Origin: an uncultured Veillonella sp. | GTDB taxonomy: Bacteria; Bacillota; Negativicutes; Veillonellales; Veillonellaceae | Assembly (NCBI GenBank): GCA_900757715.1 | Contig: CAAEOZ010000211.1 | Location: 1-15,848, forward strand | Reading direction: 5' to 3' | DNA: 15,848 nucleotides | Shown: positions 6,351 through 14,169 of the stretch, piece by piece | How the letters are laid out: each line of letters opens with the position of its first letter | How positions within the stretch are numbered: position 1 is the first letter of the stretch | Made by a program: the position numbers and the translations under genes | Notes under the pieces: generated by a model | The model's input: only the letters and a program-made list of their open reading frames with translations | Told to the model about the DNA's origin: nothing | The model's database searches: none

Positions 6351-8966
6351 ATGAAGGGTAATGAACTGCGTCAAGCATACTTGCAGTTTTTTGAAAGTAA
6401 AGGACATTTAAAATTAGATAGTTTTTCTCTTATACCAGAAAACGATCCGTCTTTGTTATTGATCGGGGCAGGTATGGCGCCATTGAAGCCTTTCTTTACA
6501 GGTAAATTGGTACCTCCTTGTCGTCGTATTACAACATGCCAAAAAAGTATGCGTACCGGTGACCTTGAAAACGTAGGGCGTACAGCACGGCATCATACAT
6601 TCTTTGAAATGTTGGGGAATTTTTCTTTCGGGGACTACTTTAAAAAAGAAGCTATTCATTGGGCGTGGGAGTTTTTAACTGAGGTTATTAAACTCGATAA
6701 AAATAGATTATATGTTACTGTATATCCAGATGACCAAGAGGCATATGATACATGGCATAATGATTGTGGTGTAGAAGAGAGCCATATCACGCGTCTCGAA
6801 GATAACTTCTGGGAAATTGGCGAAGGCCCATGTGGTCCAGATAGCGAAATCTTTTTTGATCAAGGTCCTGAACATGGTTGTGATGACCCTAATTGTGCGC
6901 CAGGCTGTGATTGCGATCGCTATCTTGAAATTTGGAACTTAGTGTTTACTCAATTCAATAAAATGCCAGATGGATCTTATGAACCATTACAACATAAAAA
7001 CATCGATACAGGCGCCGGTCTTGAACGATTGGCTTCTGTATTACAAGGCTGTAAAACAAACTTTGAAACCGATTTGATTTTCCCAATCATCGAAGCCACT
7101 GCAAAACGCGCTAGTGTTACATATAACGAAGATCCAAATACAGATGTTTCTTTAAAAGTTATCGCTGACCACGCTCGTGCTGTCACTGCATTGATCTCCG
7201 ATGGCGTATTGCCATCCAACGAAGGTCGCGGCTACGTATTGCGTCGTATTTTACGCCGTGCTGTACGTCATGGCCGTTTACTTGGTATTGAAGGTATCTT
7301 CTTAACACCACTTATTGATGTAGTCGTAGACATTCTTGGCCCTGGTATTACATCTATTGCTGAGAAACAAGACTTCGTTAAACGCGTGGTTCAAAACGAA
7401 GAAGAACGCTTTAACCAAACCTTGGAACAAGGTCTTGAGCTATTAAACTCCTTGATCGATACATTAGCTGCTGAAAAGGCAACTGTAGTTCCTGGTACAG
7501 AAGTATTTAAACTATATGATACCTATGGATTCCCTTGGGAATTAACAGAGGAAATCGCTTCTGAACGTGGTTTTACAATCGACCATGAAGGCTTTGAAGC
7601 TGCTATGAAAGAGCAACGTGAACGGGCTCGTGAAGCCCGTGTTAAAGAAGATGCAAAGGTAGCAACACCGGATATTACATTCTTGAAAGATGAAGAACTT
7701 GTTGAAGATGAAGCAGAAACTGCATCCTCCGTATTAATGCTTGGTAAAGGTTCTGAACGCTTGCAAACAGCAGCTGATGGCGATGAAATTACTGTTATCG
7801 TACGCACTACTCCATTCCATGCTGAAGGGGGCGGTCAATTAGGTGATACAGGTTTTATCGTGGGCCCAATGGGTAAGGTAGAGGTTCATAATACAAAACG
7901 TTTACCTGAAGGCACTGTATATCATATCGGTACTGTTGTAGAAGGTTCTATCTCTGAAGGTGATGATGTAACGCTTGAAGTGGATACAAATCGTCGCGCA
8001 GCAATGGCCCGCAACCATACAGCAACACACTTGTTACATGCAGCATTGAAAAAGGTTCTTGGCGAGCATGTTAATCAAGCTGGTTCTCTAGTAACTCCTG
8101 ATTACTTGCGTTTCGACTTCACTCATTTCTCCCCTGTAACACAAGAGGAACTTGATCAAATCGAAGCTCTTGTAAACGAAGAAATTTTAAAAGCTACGGA
8201 CCTAGCTATTGCTGAAATGTCCATGGATGAAGCAAAAGCAAAAGGTGCTATGGCGCTTTTCGGTGATAAATATGGCGATGTGGTTCGCGTTGTTGAGGTC
8301 CCAGGATTCTCCGTTGAATTGTGTGGTGGGTCCCACGTAGGAAATACCGCATTCATTGGCTCTTTCCGCTTAACTTCAGAAGCTGGTATCGGTTCTGGTG
8401 TACGTCGTATCGAAGCGATTACAGGGCGTGCAGCTCTTGATGCAGCAAAACAAGATCGTTTGACTATTGAACGCATGGCAAGCGAGCTTAAAACTAAATC
8501 CCCTCAAATAGAAGAACGCTTACACCAAGTATTGACGGAAGCTAAAGACACAGTGAAAGAATTAGAACAAATTCGTAAAGAAGTTTCTGCTGCTGGTGCA
8601 GCTGATATCATTGCTGGTAAAGTCATGGTAGGTGATGTAGAGTTTGTTGGCGCAGCTGTAAAAGTATCCTCTATTGATGAATTACGCGACTTAGCTGATA
8701 TGGGCCTTGATAAATTAAATGGCTCTGGTGTGGTTCTTGTAGGCGCTGCTATGGGCGATGATAAGGTAAACTTTGTATGTAAAGTATCTAAAGATGTCGT
8801 TGCTAAAGGTGCAAAAGCAGGTAATATTGTTAAAGCAGCAGCTCAAGTAGCTGGAGGTAATGGCGGTGGCCGTCCAGATATGGCACAAGCAGGTGGTAAA
8901 GAGCCAGCTAAATTAATGGAAGCATTAAAAGCTGGTGGTGAAGCCTTAAAATCTATGTTACAATAG
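6351..8966 (+). CDS. alaS: Alanyl-tRNA synthetase
   Basis: Cytoplasmic class II aminoacyl-tRNA synthetase (871 residues, full length) that charges tRNA-Ala with alanine. The catalytic domain fills about the first 240 residues, with RHHTFFEMLGNFSFGDYF (80-97) as motif 2 and DTGAGLERL as motif 3. The tRNA-recognition domain follows. The editing domain that clears Ser- and Gly-tRNA-Ala has its zinc ligands intact: H556 and H560 in HTATH, C658 and H662 in CGGSH. The C-terminal C-Ala domain ends with the glycine-rich GGNGGGRPDMAQAGG. ATG 6351 is preceded by TAGGAGG at 10 bases. It has its own promoter and is followed by ireB, the usual Firmicutes order. Confidence 0.98.
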   Translation: MKGNELRQAYLQFFESKGHLKLDSFSLIPENDPSLLLIGAGMAPLKPFFTGKLVPPCRRITTCQKSMRTGDLENVGRTARHHTFFEMLGNFSFGDYFKKEAIHWAWEFLTEVIKLDKNRLYVTVYPDDQEAYDTWHNDCGVEESHITRLEDNFWEIGEGPCGPDSEIFFDQGPEHGCDDPNCAPGCDCDRYLEIWNLVFTQFNKMPDGSYEPLQHKNIDTGAGLERLASVLQGCKTNFETDLIFPIIEATAKRASVTYNEDPNTDVSLKVIADHARAVTALISDGVLPSNEGRGYVLRRILRRAVRHGRLLGIEGIFLTPLIDVVVDILGPGITSIAEKQDFVKRVVQNEEERFNQTLEQGLELLNSLIDTLAAEKATVVPGTEVFKLYDTYGFPWELTEEIASERGFTIDHEGFEAAMKEQRERAREARVKEDAKVATPDITFLKDEELVEDEAETASSVLMLGKGSERLQTAADGDEITVIVRTTPFHAEGGGQLGDTGFIVGPMGKVEVHNTKRLPEGTVYHIGTVVEGSISEGDDVTLEVDTNRRAAMARNHTATHLLHAALKKVLGEHVNQAGSLVTPDYLRFDFTHFSPVTQEELDQIEALVNEEILKATDLAIAEMSMDEAKAKGAMALFGDKYGDVVRVVEVPGFSVELCGGSHVGNTAFIGSFRLTSEAGIGSGVRRIEAITGRAALDAAKQDRLTIERMASELKTKSPQIEERLHQVLTEAKDTVKELEQIRKEVSAAGAADIIAGKVMVGDVEFVGAAVKVSSIDELRDLADMGLDKLNGSGVVLVGAAMGDDKVNFVCKVSKDVVAKGAKAGNIVKAAAQVAGGNGGGRPDMAQAGGKEPAKLMEALKAGGEALKSMLQ

Positions 8967-9030
8967 GCATATAATTTTATAATTATACTTGTATCTGTTA
9001 TAGAAATTTTTCATAATGCATAAAAAGTTA

Positions 9031-9060
9031 CTGACTTTGTAGCTTTAATTCAAGTATAAT
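9031..9060 (+). promoter_or_regulatory. Promoter of the ireB-ruvX-DUF1292 operon
   Basis: CTGACT (9031-9036, 4/6 match) and a perfect TATAAT (9055-9060) are separated by 18 bases. Transcription would start near 9067, just before a small hairpin in the leader. Confidence 0.55.
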
Positions 9061-9068
9061 AGTAGGTG

Positions 9069-9093
9069 AGATTCCACTTTTATGGTGAAATCT
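9069..9093 (+). repeat. Leader hairpin of the ireB mRNA
   Basis: AGATTCCAC (9069-9077) pairs with GTGAAATCT (9085-9093), 8 of 9 positions matching, around a 7-base loop. It begins within a few bases of the predicted transcription start and would form a 5'-terminal hairpin. It has no T tail. Confidence 0.5.
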
Positions 9094-9120
9094 GCCGATG
9101 TAATAAAAAGGAGGGATACG

Positions 9121-9381
9121 ATGAACGTTTCAGATGAAACCATGTTATTCCGTAAAGTAGACGATGAACCGATGACCGCTGAAGAGGTGCTTACGCGTGT
9201 TTATCAATCTATTCAAGAAAAAGGTTACAATCCAATTAATCAAATCTTAGGGTATCTAATCTCTGGAGACCCTGCGTACATAACAAGTTATAATAATGCG
9301 CGTTCCGATATCCGTCGTTTAGAGCGTGATGACTTGATTGAAGAATTGTTGAAAGAATACGCAAAGGCTAAACAACTATAA
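9121..9381 (+). CDS. ireB: IreB family regulatory phosphoprotein (DUF965/UPF0297)
   Basis: An 86-residue cytoplasmic protein. In Enterococcus faecalis IreB is a substrate of the Ser/Thr kinase IreK and influences cephalosporin resistance; its function here is inferred from family only. The family core is clear: EKGYNPINQILGYLISGDPAYI (split around residues 37-58) and RRLERDDLIEELLKEY near the C-terminus. I start at ATG 9121, with AAAAAGGAGG six bases upstream. An in-frame ATG at 9082 would add 13 residues not seen in the family, and it lies in the leader hairpin with no ribosome site. Its stop shares one base with the ruvX start (TAATG), so translation is probably coupled. Confidence 0.95.
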   Translation: MNVSDETMLFRKVDDEPMTAEEVLTRVYQSIQEKGYNPINQILGYLISGDPAYITSYNNARSDIRRLERDDLIEELLKEYAKAKQL

Positions 9382-9800
9382 TGAGAATTATGTCATTAGA
9401 TGTAGGCAGCCGTACTATTGGTATTGCCTGTAGCGATGCACTGCTCATGACAGCACAAGGTATTGAAACCATTCGTAGAACATCTCTAGAAAAAGACTTT
9501 AATCGCTTACAAGAACTCATTTCTCAATATGAAGTACATGAACTTGTGGTAGGTATGCCGAAAAATATGAATGGTACAAAAGGTGAACGGGCTGAAAAGA
9601 CTGAAGAATTCGTTGCAAAGATGAAGGAAGTCATCGATTTACCTGTTACATATTGGGATGAGCGGTTATCTACTGTTATGGCTGAACGTCAACTCATTGC
9701 GGCTGACGTGAGCCGTAAAAAGCGTAAATCCGTTATCGATAAAATGGCAGCGGTTGTAATTTTGCAAGGATACTTAGATCGCTTGCAGTTTAATAAATAA
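9381..9800 (+). CDS. ruvX: RuvX/YqgF family RNase H-like nuclease
   Basis: A 139-residue RNase H-fold protein, known by the names YqgF, YrrK and RuvX. It has been linked to 16S pre-rRNA 5'-end processing in E. coli and to Holliday-junction resolution. The first acidic residue is D7 in SLDVGSRTIGIA. The second conserved block is ELVVGMPKNMNG (54-65). YWDERLST (91-98) carries the second acidic site, and D120 in VIDKMAAVVILQGYL the third. The length is normal and no key residue is missing. It sits between ireB and DUF1292, the conserved Firmicutes order, overlapping ireB by one base. Confidence 0.95.
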   Translation: MRIMSLDVGSRTIGIACSDALLMTAQGIETIRRTSLEKDFNRLQELISQYEVHELVVGMPKNMNGTKGERAEKTEEFVAKMKEVIDLPVTYWDERLSTVMAERQLIAADVSRKKRKSVIDKMAAVVILQGYLDRLQFNK

Positions 9801-9825
9801 GTATTTTCTTTAAGGAGGGTTTCCA

Positions 9826-10122
9826 ATGGTTGACCAAAATTTTGAAGGTGAAGTGTATTATTTGGAATTCGAAGACGAACATGGTAATAAACAATACTTC
9901 ACAGAAGATGTTATCTTGAGTCATGAAGGTCAAGAGTATGCCGTTCTTGTACATGTACAAGATGAAGATGCTGATCATGAAGGTCAAGATGACACATACA
10001 TGATCTTGGCTCGCATCGAAACAAACGAAGAAGGCGTAGAAGAATACGTACCTTTGGATGAAGAAGATGAAAACTTTGAAACTCTAGTAAAATTGTATGA
10101 AGACATGGATGAAGACGAATAA
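9826..10122 (+). CDS. DUF1292 protein (YrzB family)
   Basis: A very acidic 98-residue cytoplasmic protein of unknown function. The pattern YYLEFEDEHGNKQYFTED, a central hydrophobic strand (YAVLVHVQDED) and MILARIE followed by VPLDEEDENFETLVKLYED fits DUF1292 proteins, which regularly lie downstream of ruvX in Firmicutes. Asp and Glu dominate the last third. AAGGAGGG lies at good spacing before ATG 9826, 25 bases after ruvX, and the gene is the last of its operon. Confidence 0.9.
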   Translation: MVDQNFEGEVYYLEFEDEHGNKQYFTEDVILSHEGQEYAVLVHVQDEDADHEGQDDTYMILARIETNEEGVEEYVPLDEEDENFETLVKLYEDMDEDE

Positions 10123-10140
10123 TCGTTTTTAGCATAAATT

Positions 10141-10178
10141 TAGCGTATTGTCAGTGGACAATGCGCTATTTTTATTTT
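10141..10178 (+). terminator. Intrinsic terminator after the DUF1292 gene
   Basis: TAGCGTATTGTC (10141-10152) pairs with GACAATGCGCTA (10157-10168), 12 bp with one T-G pair and a 4-base loop, followed by T5-A-T4. Confidence 0.93.
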
Positions 10179-10315
10179 GTTATACATTATCATTGTTGTA
10201 CAAAGACGAGACTTCATTTATGCTAAAGGCATAACAAATTCACAAAATTAATATATTGCATAAAATGTAATAAGCGTAATCATTGCCCTTTTATATAGGG
10301 GAAATATAGAGTTTA

Positions 10316-10324
10316 TGGTATAAT
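10316..10324 (+). promoter_or_regulatory. Extended -10 promoter of mltG
   Basis: TGGTATAAT is a perfect extended -10 (TGnTATAAT), 41 bases before the mltG start. The -35 region is poor, as is common for extended -10 promoters. Because a terminator closes the previous operon, mltG-trmR-U32 is probably transcribed from here. Confidence 0.6.
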
Positions 10325-10365
10325 GAATTGATATACTGTTATGTTACAGAAAGGAACTCAACAAC

Positions 10366-11799
10366 GTGAGAAAAGCCTTAAGATATATTTTGATCCTAGT
10401 TATTGTAGGTATATTAATTATTGGTGGAGGCCTTGGTGCATTGTACTTTGTACCGAATACCTTTGCTCAAGATGATGGAACACAAGTAGTCGTTATAGAA
10501 AAAGGTCAAACGGGTACTGAAATTGCAGATATGCTTTTTGAAAGGGGGCTTATTCGCTCAACTCAAGGCTTTAAGCTTTGGTTATACTTGAGTGGTACCA
10601 ATGATAAGCTTCAAACTGGCCATTATCAAATACCTAATAAGGTAACTGTGCACGAACTCATTTCTTTGTTACAAGAAGGTCATGTAGAATCTATTCGTGT
10701 TACAATTCCTGAAGGCTATACAGTTGGGGATATCGCTATCGTTCTTGAAAAGAATCAAATCATGAAGGCGAAGGACTTCTTGGCTGAAGCTAAAACTTAT
10801 GTACCATATCCATACATGAAAGGCACAAAACCTGCTACATATCCTGTAGAAGGCTTTTTGTTCCCAAGTACGTATGAAATCCCCGTAGGGGCTACACCTC
10901 GTGATGTTATTCAAATGATGGCTGATGAAATGAATCGTTATCTCACACCAGCTGTGAAGAAACAAATTCAAGCTCAACATATGAGTATTCATGACTTTGT
11001 AACCTTGGCGTCTATCGTTGAACGAGAGTCGTTATTTGATGCAGACCGTCCAACCATTGCAGGGGTGTTTAAAAAGCGTCTAGCTCATGGTATTCCATTG
11101 CAATCTGATGCGACTATTTCCTATGTACTTGGTTATGCAAAGGAAAATGTAACGATTGGTGATACACAATTGCAAAGTCCATATAATACATATGTATCTA
11201 AAGGTTTACCACCAGGACCAATTGCAAATCCTGGTAAAAAAGCTTTAGATGCAGTATTACACTCTGAAAATACAGATTATTTATACTTCGTAGCAGATAA
11301 AGAGGGGCATAATCACTTCTCTAAATCATACGAAGAACATTTAGCAGAGGTTAATAAAATTTATGGCGCTGACACAGTAAAAAATTCTTCTGCTAATACT
11401 GAAATAGCTGCACAAGCTGGACCTAATTATGACGTAGCAGTAGCGACTACAGAGCCTAATTATAATTATAGTTCTGCAGAAGCAGTGGAAGCAGATTCTC
11501 AATATGTTGATGTAGAACCTAGTTATAAATACACACCAACTACAGTTCCAGCGGCTGAGGTCCCAGATCCTGTACCAGGTTCAACACAAAATCAATCATC
11601 GACGCAAGTTACGCCAACTACTCCATCCTATGGAAATAATACAAATACCAATACGTATGTACCAACGACGACACCTGTACCTGAATCGATGCAGAACGTT
11701 ATTCCTAATGCACAACAAGTACCACAAATTCAGGTAGAATCTGCAAATCCGGCTGAACGCTCTACGTTGGTAGTTCCTAGTGGTACTAACAATAGATAA
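10366..11799 (+). CDS. mltG: Endolytic murein transglycosylase MltG with long C-terminal tail
   Basis: Membrane-anchored lytic transglycosylase (YceG family) that cuts nascent glycan strands and so sets their length. It has a short basic N-terminus, one transmembrane helix (about residues 6-29), then a LysM-like segment (VVVIEKGQTGTEIADML) and the catalytic YceG domain. The catalytic Glu is E219 in ASIVERES, matching E218 of E. coli. LPPGPIANPG (281-290) and YLYFVADKEGHNHFSKSYEEH are also diagnostic. The enzyme proper ends near residue 335. The remaining 140 or so residues are low-complexity Pro/Thr/Asn/Gln/Ser sequence with repeated EPNYNY and EPSYKY elements, unusual for the family (typically 340-390 residues). 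The start is GTG 10366 behind AAAGGAA; no in-frame ATG lies nearby. Confidence 0.95.
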   Translation: MRKALRYILILVIVGILIIGGGLGALYFVPNTFAQDDGTQVVVIEKGQTGTEIADMLFERGLIRSTQGFKLWLYLSGTNDKLQTGHYQIPNKVTVHELISLLQEGHVESIRVTIPEGYTVGDIAIVLEKNQIMKAKDFLAEAKTYVPYPYMKGTKPATYPVEGFLFPSTYEIPVGATPRDVIQMMADEMNRYLTPAVKKQIQAQHMSIHDFVTLASIVERESLFDADRPTIAGVFKKRLAHGIPLQSDATISYVLGYAKENVTIGDTQLQSPYNTYVSKGLPPGPIANPGKKALDAVLHSENTDYLYFVADKEGHNHFSKSYEEHLAEVNKIYGADTVKNSSANTEIAAQAGPNYDVAVATTEPNYNYSSAEAVEADSQYVDVEPSYKYTPTTVPAAEVPDPVPGSTQNQSSTQVTPTTPSYGNNTNTNTYVPTTTPVPESMQNVIPNAQQVPQIQVESANPAERSTLVVPSGTNNR

Positions 11800-11822
11800 T
11801 GTAGGAGATTTAATCTACTTTC

Positions 11823-12431
11823 ATGATATTAAATGATATTTTAAATGAACAGCGTATTTACGCGATGATTAATGATGTGCCGATTTTACGAGAATCTGAG
11901 GTTCATCTATTTGAAGAATTAATAGGTTTATACCGGCCCACCTCTGTGTTAGAGGTGGGCACAGCCATTGGTTACTCCGCTTTGTTGATGGCACCATTAC
12001 TCGACGAAGCGGAAGGGCATATTACCTCCATTGAATTGGATGATGTGCGCTATGAAATGGCAAAATACTATATTAACCAATCCGATTATACCGATAAAAT
12101 TACATTGCTGAAAGGCGATGCGTCTCAAGTCTTAACGGAACTCACAGGCGAATACGATCTAGTGTTTTTAGATGGGCCAAAGGGGCAATATTTAAAACAA
12201 CTTGAACTTATTCTGCCGCATGTGAAAGAAGGGGGCGTCATTCTTGCAGATAATGTACTCTTTAGAGGCTATGTAAGGGGCGATAAGGAACCGCCAAAAC
12301 GGTTCAAAACTATCGTAAAACGGTTACAAGAATACTTAACATATGTTGAAAATAAAGAATTGTTTAACACCACCATTTATCCCATGGGTGATGGTATGAG
12401 TGTGAGTGTGTGGAAAGGGCACAACAAATAA
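11823..12431 (+). CDS. trmR: tRNA 5-hydroxyuridine methyltransferase TrmR (YrrM-like O-methyltransferase)
   Basis: SAM-dependent O-methyltransferase of 202 residues. The B. subtilis relative at this place in the gene order (YrrM, TrmR) methylates ho5U34 of tRNA to mo5U34, and I infer the same role. SAM-binding motif I is LEVGTAIGYS (43-52) and E71 should bind the SAM ribose. The FLDGPKGQY block (115-123) with D117 and ADNVLFRG with D143/N144 form the metal site of this family. The AGGAG Shine-Dalgarno (11803-11807) lies 15 bases before ATG 11823, further than usual; the next in-frame ATG (11865) has no ribosome site and would cut into the family N-terminus. It lies 23 bases after mltG and overlaps the U32 gene by one base. 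Confidence 0.87.
   Translation: MILNDILNEQRIYAMINDVPILRESEVHLFEELIGLYRPTSVLEVGTAIGYSALLMAPLLDEAEGHITSIELDDVRYEMAKYYINQSDYTDKITLLKGDASQVLTELTGEYDLVFLDGPKGQYLKQLELILPHVKEGGVILADNVLFRGYVRGDKEPPKRFKTIVKRLQEYLTYVENKELFNTTIYPMGDGMSVSVWKGHNK
11936..11960 (+). repeat. Perfect 10-bp GC-rich hairpin inside trmR
   Basis: GCCCACCTCT (11936-11945) and AGAGGTGGGC (11951-11960) are exact reverse complements with loop GTGTT. The stem is much richer in GC than its surroundings and coincides with the SAM-binding motif I codons. No T run follows. Confidence 0.85.
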
Positions 12432-13675
12432 TGGCAGAACATTTTATGGAATTGCTTTGTCCTGTAGGTAATATGGACAAGCTTAAAATGGCTATTCGCT
12501 ATGGTGCGGATGCCGTATATTGCGCAGGTAAACGTTTTGGCTTGCGCGCAGGTAACTCTAATTTCTCCGATGAGGAATTAAAGGAAGCTGTAGAATTTGT
12601 ACATGCGCATGGCAAAAAGATTCATGTTACATGTAATATCATTCCTCACAACGAGGACTTTGAAGGTTTAGAAGACTATTTGAAATTCCTTGAAAGTATC
12701 GATGTTGATGCTATCATCGTTGCAGATATGGGAATTTTCAGCCTTGCTAAGCGCGTAGCTCCGGGTTTAGAGCTTCACGTAAGTACACAAGCTTCTACTA
12801 CGAATTGGCATACAGTTCAGATGTGGAAAGAACTTGGTGCCACACGTGTTGTAGCAGCTCGTGAAGTATCTTTGGCAGACCTTAAAGAAATGAAGGACCA
12901 TGTAGATATTGAAATCGAGTCCTTCGTACATGGCTCCATGTGTATTTCTTACTCTGGTCGTTGCCTCTTGTCTAACTATATGACAGGTAATCGCGATGCT
13001 AACCGTGGTCAATGCTCTCAATCCTGTCGCTGGAAATATTCTCTTGTTGAATCTAATCGACCTGGTGAATATTATCCTATCGAAGAAGATGAACATGGTA
13101 CGTATATCTTTAACTCTAAAGACTTGTGCTTGATTCACCGCATTCCAGATCTTTATGAAGCTGGTATTGATAGCCTTAAAATTGAAGGGCGTATGAAATC
13201 AGTTCACTATTGTGCCACAGTGGCAAAAGTATATCGTACAGCGATTGATACATACCTTAAAGAAGGTAAAGATTGGTATGTTCGTCCAGAATGGATTGCT
13301 GAATTAGAGAAGATTTCCCATCGTCCTTATACAGATGGCTTTGCAGAAGGTCGTCCTGATGAAACGGCTCAAAACTATGGTAAATCTACGAATACGCAGA
13401 GCCATGACTTCATCGGTTTAGTTATGGGCTACAACGAAGAAGAAAAATACGTTGATCTTGAACAACGTAATAACTTCAAGGTGGGCGATAAGGTAGAATT
13501 CTGCCAACCGAAAGGGGAACTCGTTGAAACTGTTATCGAAAAAATGACAGATGAAGATGGCAATCCTATCGATGTAGCACCTCACGCACAAATGAAAGTT
13601 CGCATCTATATGGATACCCCACTTGAACCGTACTCCATGATGCGCCGTGAGTGCAAACCTAAAGAAGACGAATAA
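12431..13675 (+). CDS. U32 family protein, probable tRNA U34 hydroxylase (TrhP-like)
   Basis: Member of peptidase family U32 (414 residues). Relatives YegQ in E. coli and YrrN/YrrO in B. subtilis (TrhP) are needed for prephenate-dependent hydroxylation of U34 in tRNA, giving the substrate for TrmR next door. The start MELLCPVGNMDKL and GADAVYCAG are typical. The U32 signature ESFVHGSMCISYSGRCLLS is at residues 163-181. C171, C178, C195 and C233 have the spacing of the cysteines that hold a 4Fe-4S cluster in UbiU. I start at ATG 12431, which overlaps the trmR stop (TAATG); an in-frame GTG at 12410 inside trmR would add seven residues absent from the family. Older annotations call this a collagenase-like protease, which I think is misleading here. 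Confidence 0.9.
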   Translation: MAEHFMELLCPVGNMDKLKMAIRYGADAVYCAGKRFGLRAGNSNFSDEELKEAVEFVHAHGKKIHVTCNIIPHNEDFEGLEDYLKFLESIDVDAIIVADMGIFSLAKRVAPGLELHVSTQASTTNWHTVQMWKELGATRVVAAREVSLADLKEMKDHVDIEIESFVHGSMCISYSGRCLLSNYMTGNRDANRGQCSQSCRWKYSLVESNRPGEYYPIEEDEHGTYIFNSKDLCLIHRIPDLYEAGIDSLKIEGRMKSVHYCATVAKVYRTAIDTYLKEGKDWYVRPEWIAELEKISHRPYTDGFAEGRPDETAQNYGKSTNTQSHDFIGLVMGYNEEEKYVDLEQRNNFKVGDKVEFCQPKGELVETVIEKMTDEDGNPIDVAPHAQMKVRIYMDTPLEPYSMMRRECKPKEDE

Positions 13676-13722
13676 TTTAAAAATACTAATATAAAAGATC
13701 ATAATTTTGATTAGTAGTTAAA
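13676..13722 (+). repeat. AT-rich dyad after the U32 gene
   Basis: TACTAAT (13684-13690) with ATTAGTA (13710-13716), and flanking TTTAA (13676-13680) with TTAAA (13718-13722), form a weak AT-only stem directly after the stop codon. No T run follows. It might mark the mRNA 3' end, but I would not call it a terminator. Confidence 0.35.
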
Positions 13723-13792
13723 TTAACAATGGTGTTTAGATTATAAAAGTAAGCGATATATGGAGCAGATTTGAAGGAGGGTGCGGTGCTTT

Positions 13793-14068
13793 ATGAGTGG
13801 TACACCATTAGGACCGAGTAAATCTATCGGCGCATTTCCAGATGTACCTGATTTAGCCACCTCTGGAGAAGAAGCGTATGTGTACTTTCACATTGATCCT
13901 AAACATACGAATTTCATCAATCGCATCATTGAAGGCTATGAATATTTAGGTGTTATGACCTCGGTAGATGCGAGTGGGCGGTGCATGTTGCGCTGCACAC
14001 CATCTACACGGACCTTGGCGCTTGAAGTATTAAGTAGCTTATCCGACTATGTCACTATAGAAGGTTAA
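13793..14068 (+). CDS. DUF4911 domain protein
   Basis: A 91-residue soluble protein of unknown function. EEAYVYFHIDPKHTNFINRIIEGYEYLGVMTSVD followed by a strand-rich second half (SGRCMLRCTPS, then a helix TLALEVLSSLSDY) fits the small alpha/beta DUF4911 domain, which often lies near U32 genes in Firmicutes. I recognised this by pattern only. AAGGAGG ends at 13780, directly against an in-frame GTG at 13781, which leaves no room for the ribosome, so ATG 13793 (12-base spacing) is preferred. The gap of 117 bases to the U32 gene has no terminator, so cotranscription is possible. Two Cys (residues 64 and 68) are present. Confidence 0.7.
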   Translation: MSGTPLGPSKSIGAFPDVPDLATSGEEAYVYFHIDPKHTNFINRIIEGYEYLGVMTSVDASGRCMLRCTPSTRTLALEVLSSLSDYVTIEG

Positions 14069-14077
14069 GTATAATTT

Positions 14078-14128
14078 TGATTGTAAATCGTATGAGGGAA
14101 TTTAATTACTTTACTAGATTTACAATTA
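14078..14128 (+). repeat. Inverted repeat upstream of the exported orphan gene
   Basis: ATTGTAAATC (14080-14089) and GATTTACAAT (14117-14126) are exact reverse complements. One G-T and one T-A pair extend the arms to 12, with a 27-base centre. It fills most of the 101-base gap before the next gene. It could be an operator pair, or a leader hairpin if transcription begins upstream. Confidence 0.6.
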
Positions 14129-14169
14129 CATCAAATGTATACGAATTGTAGAGAAATGAGAGTGTATCT

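Noticed and set aside
12410..12430. GTG start for the U32 gene inside trmR
   Set aside because: It would add seven residues outside the family pattern, while ATG 12431 overlaps the trmR stop in the TAATG arrangement also seen at 45-49 and 9379-9383.
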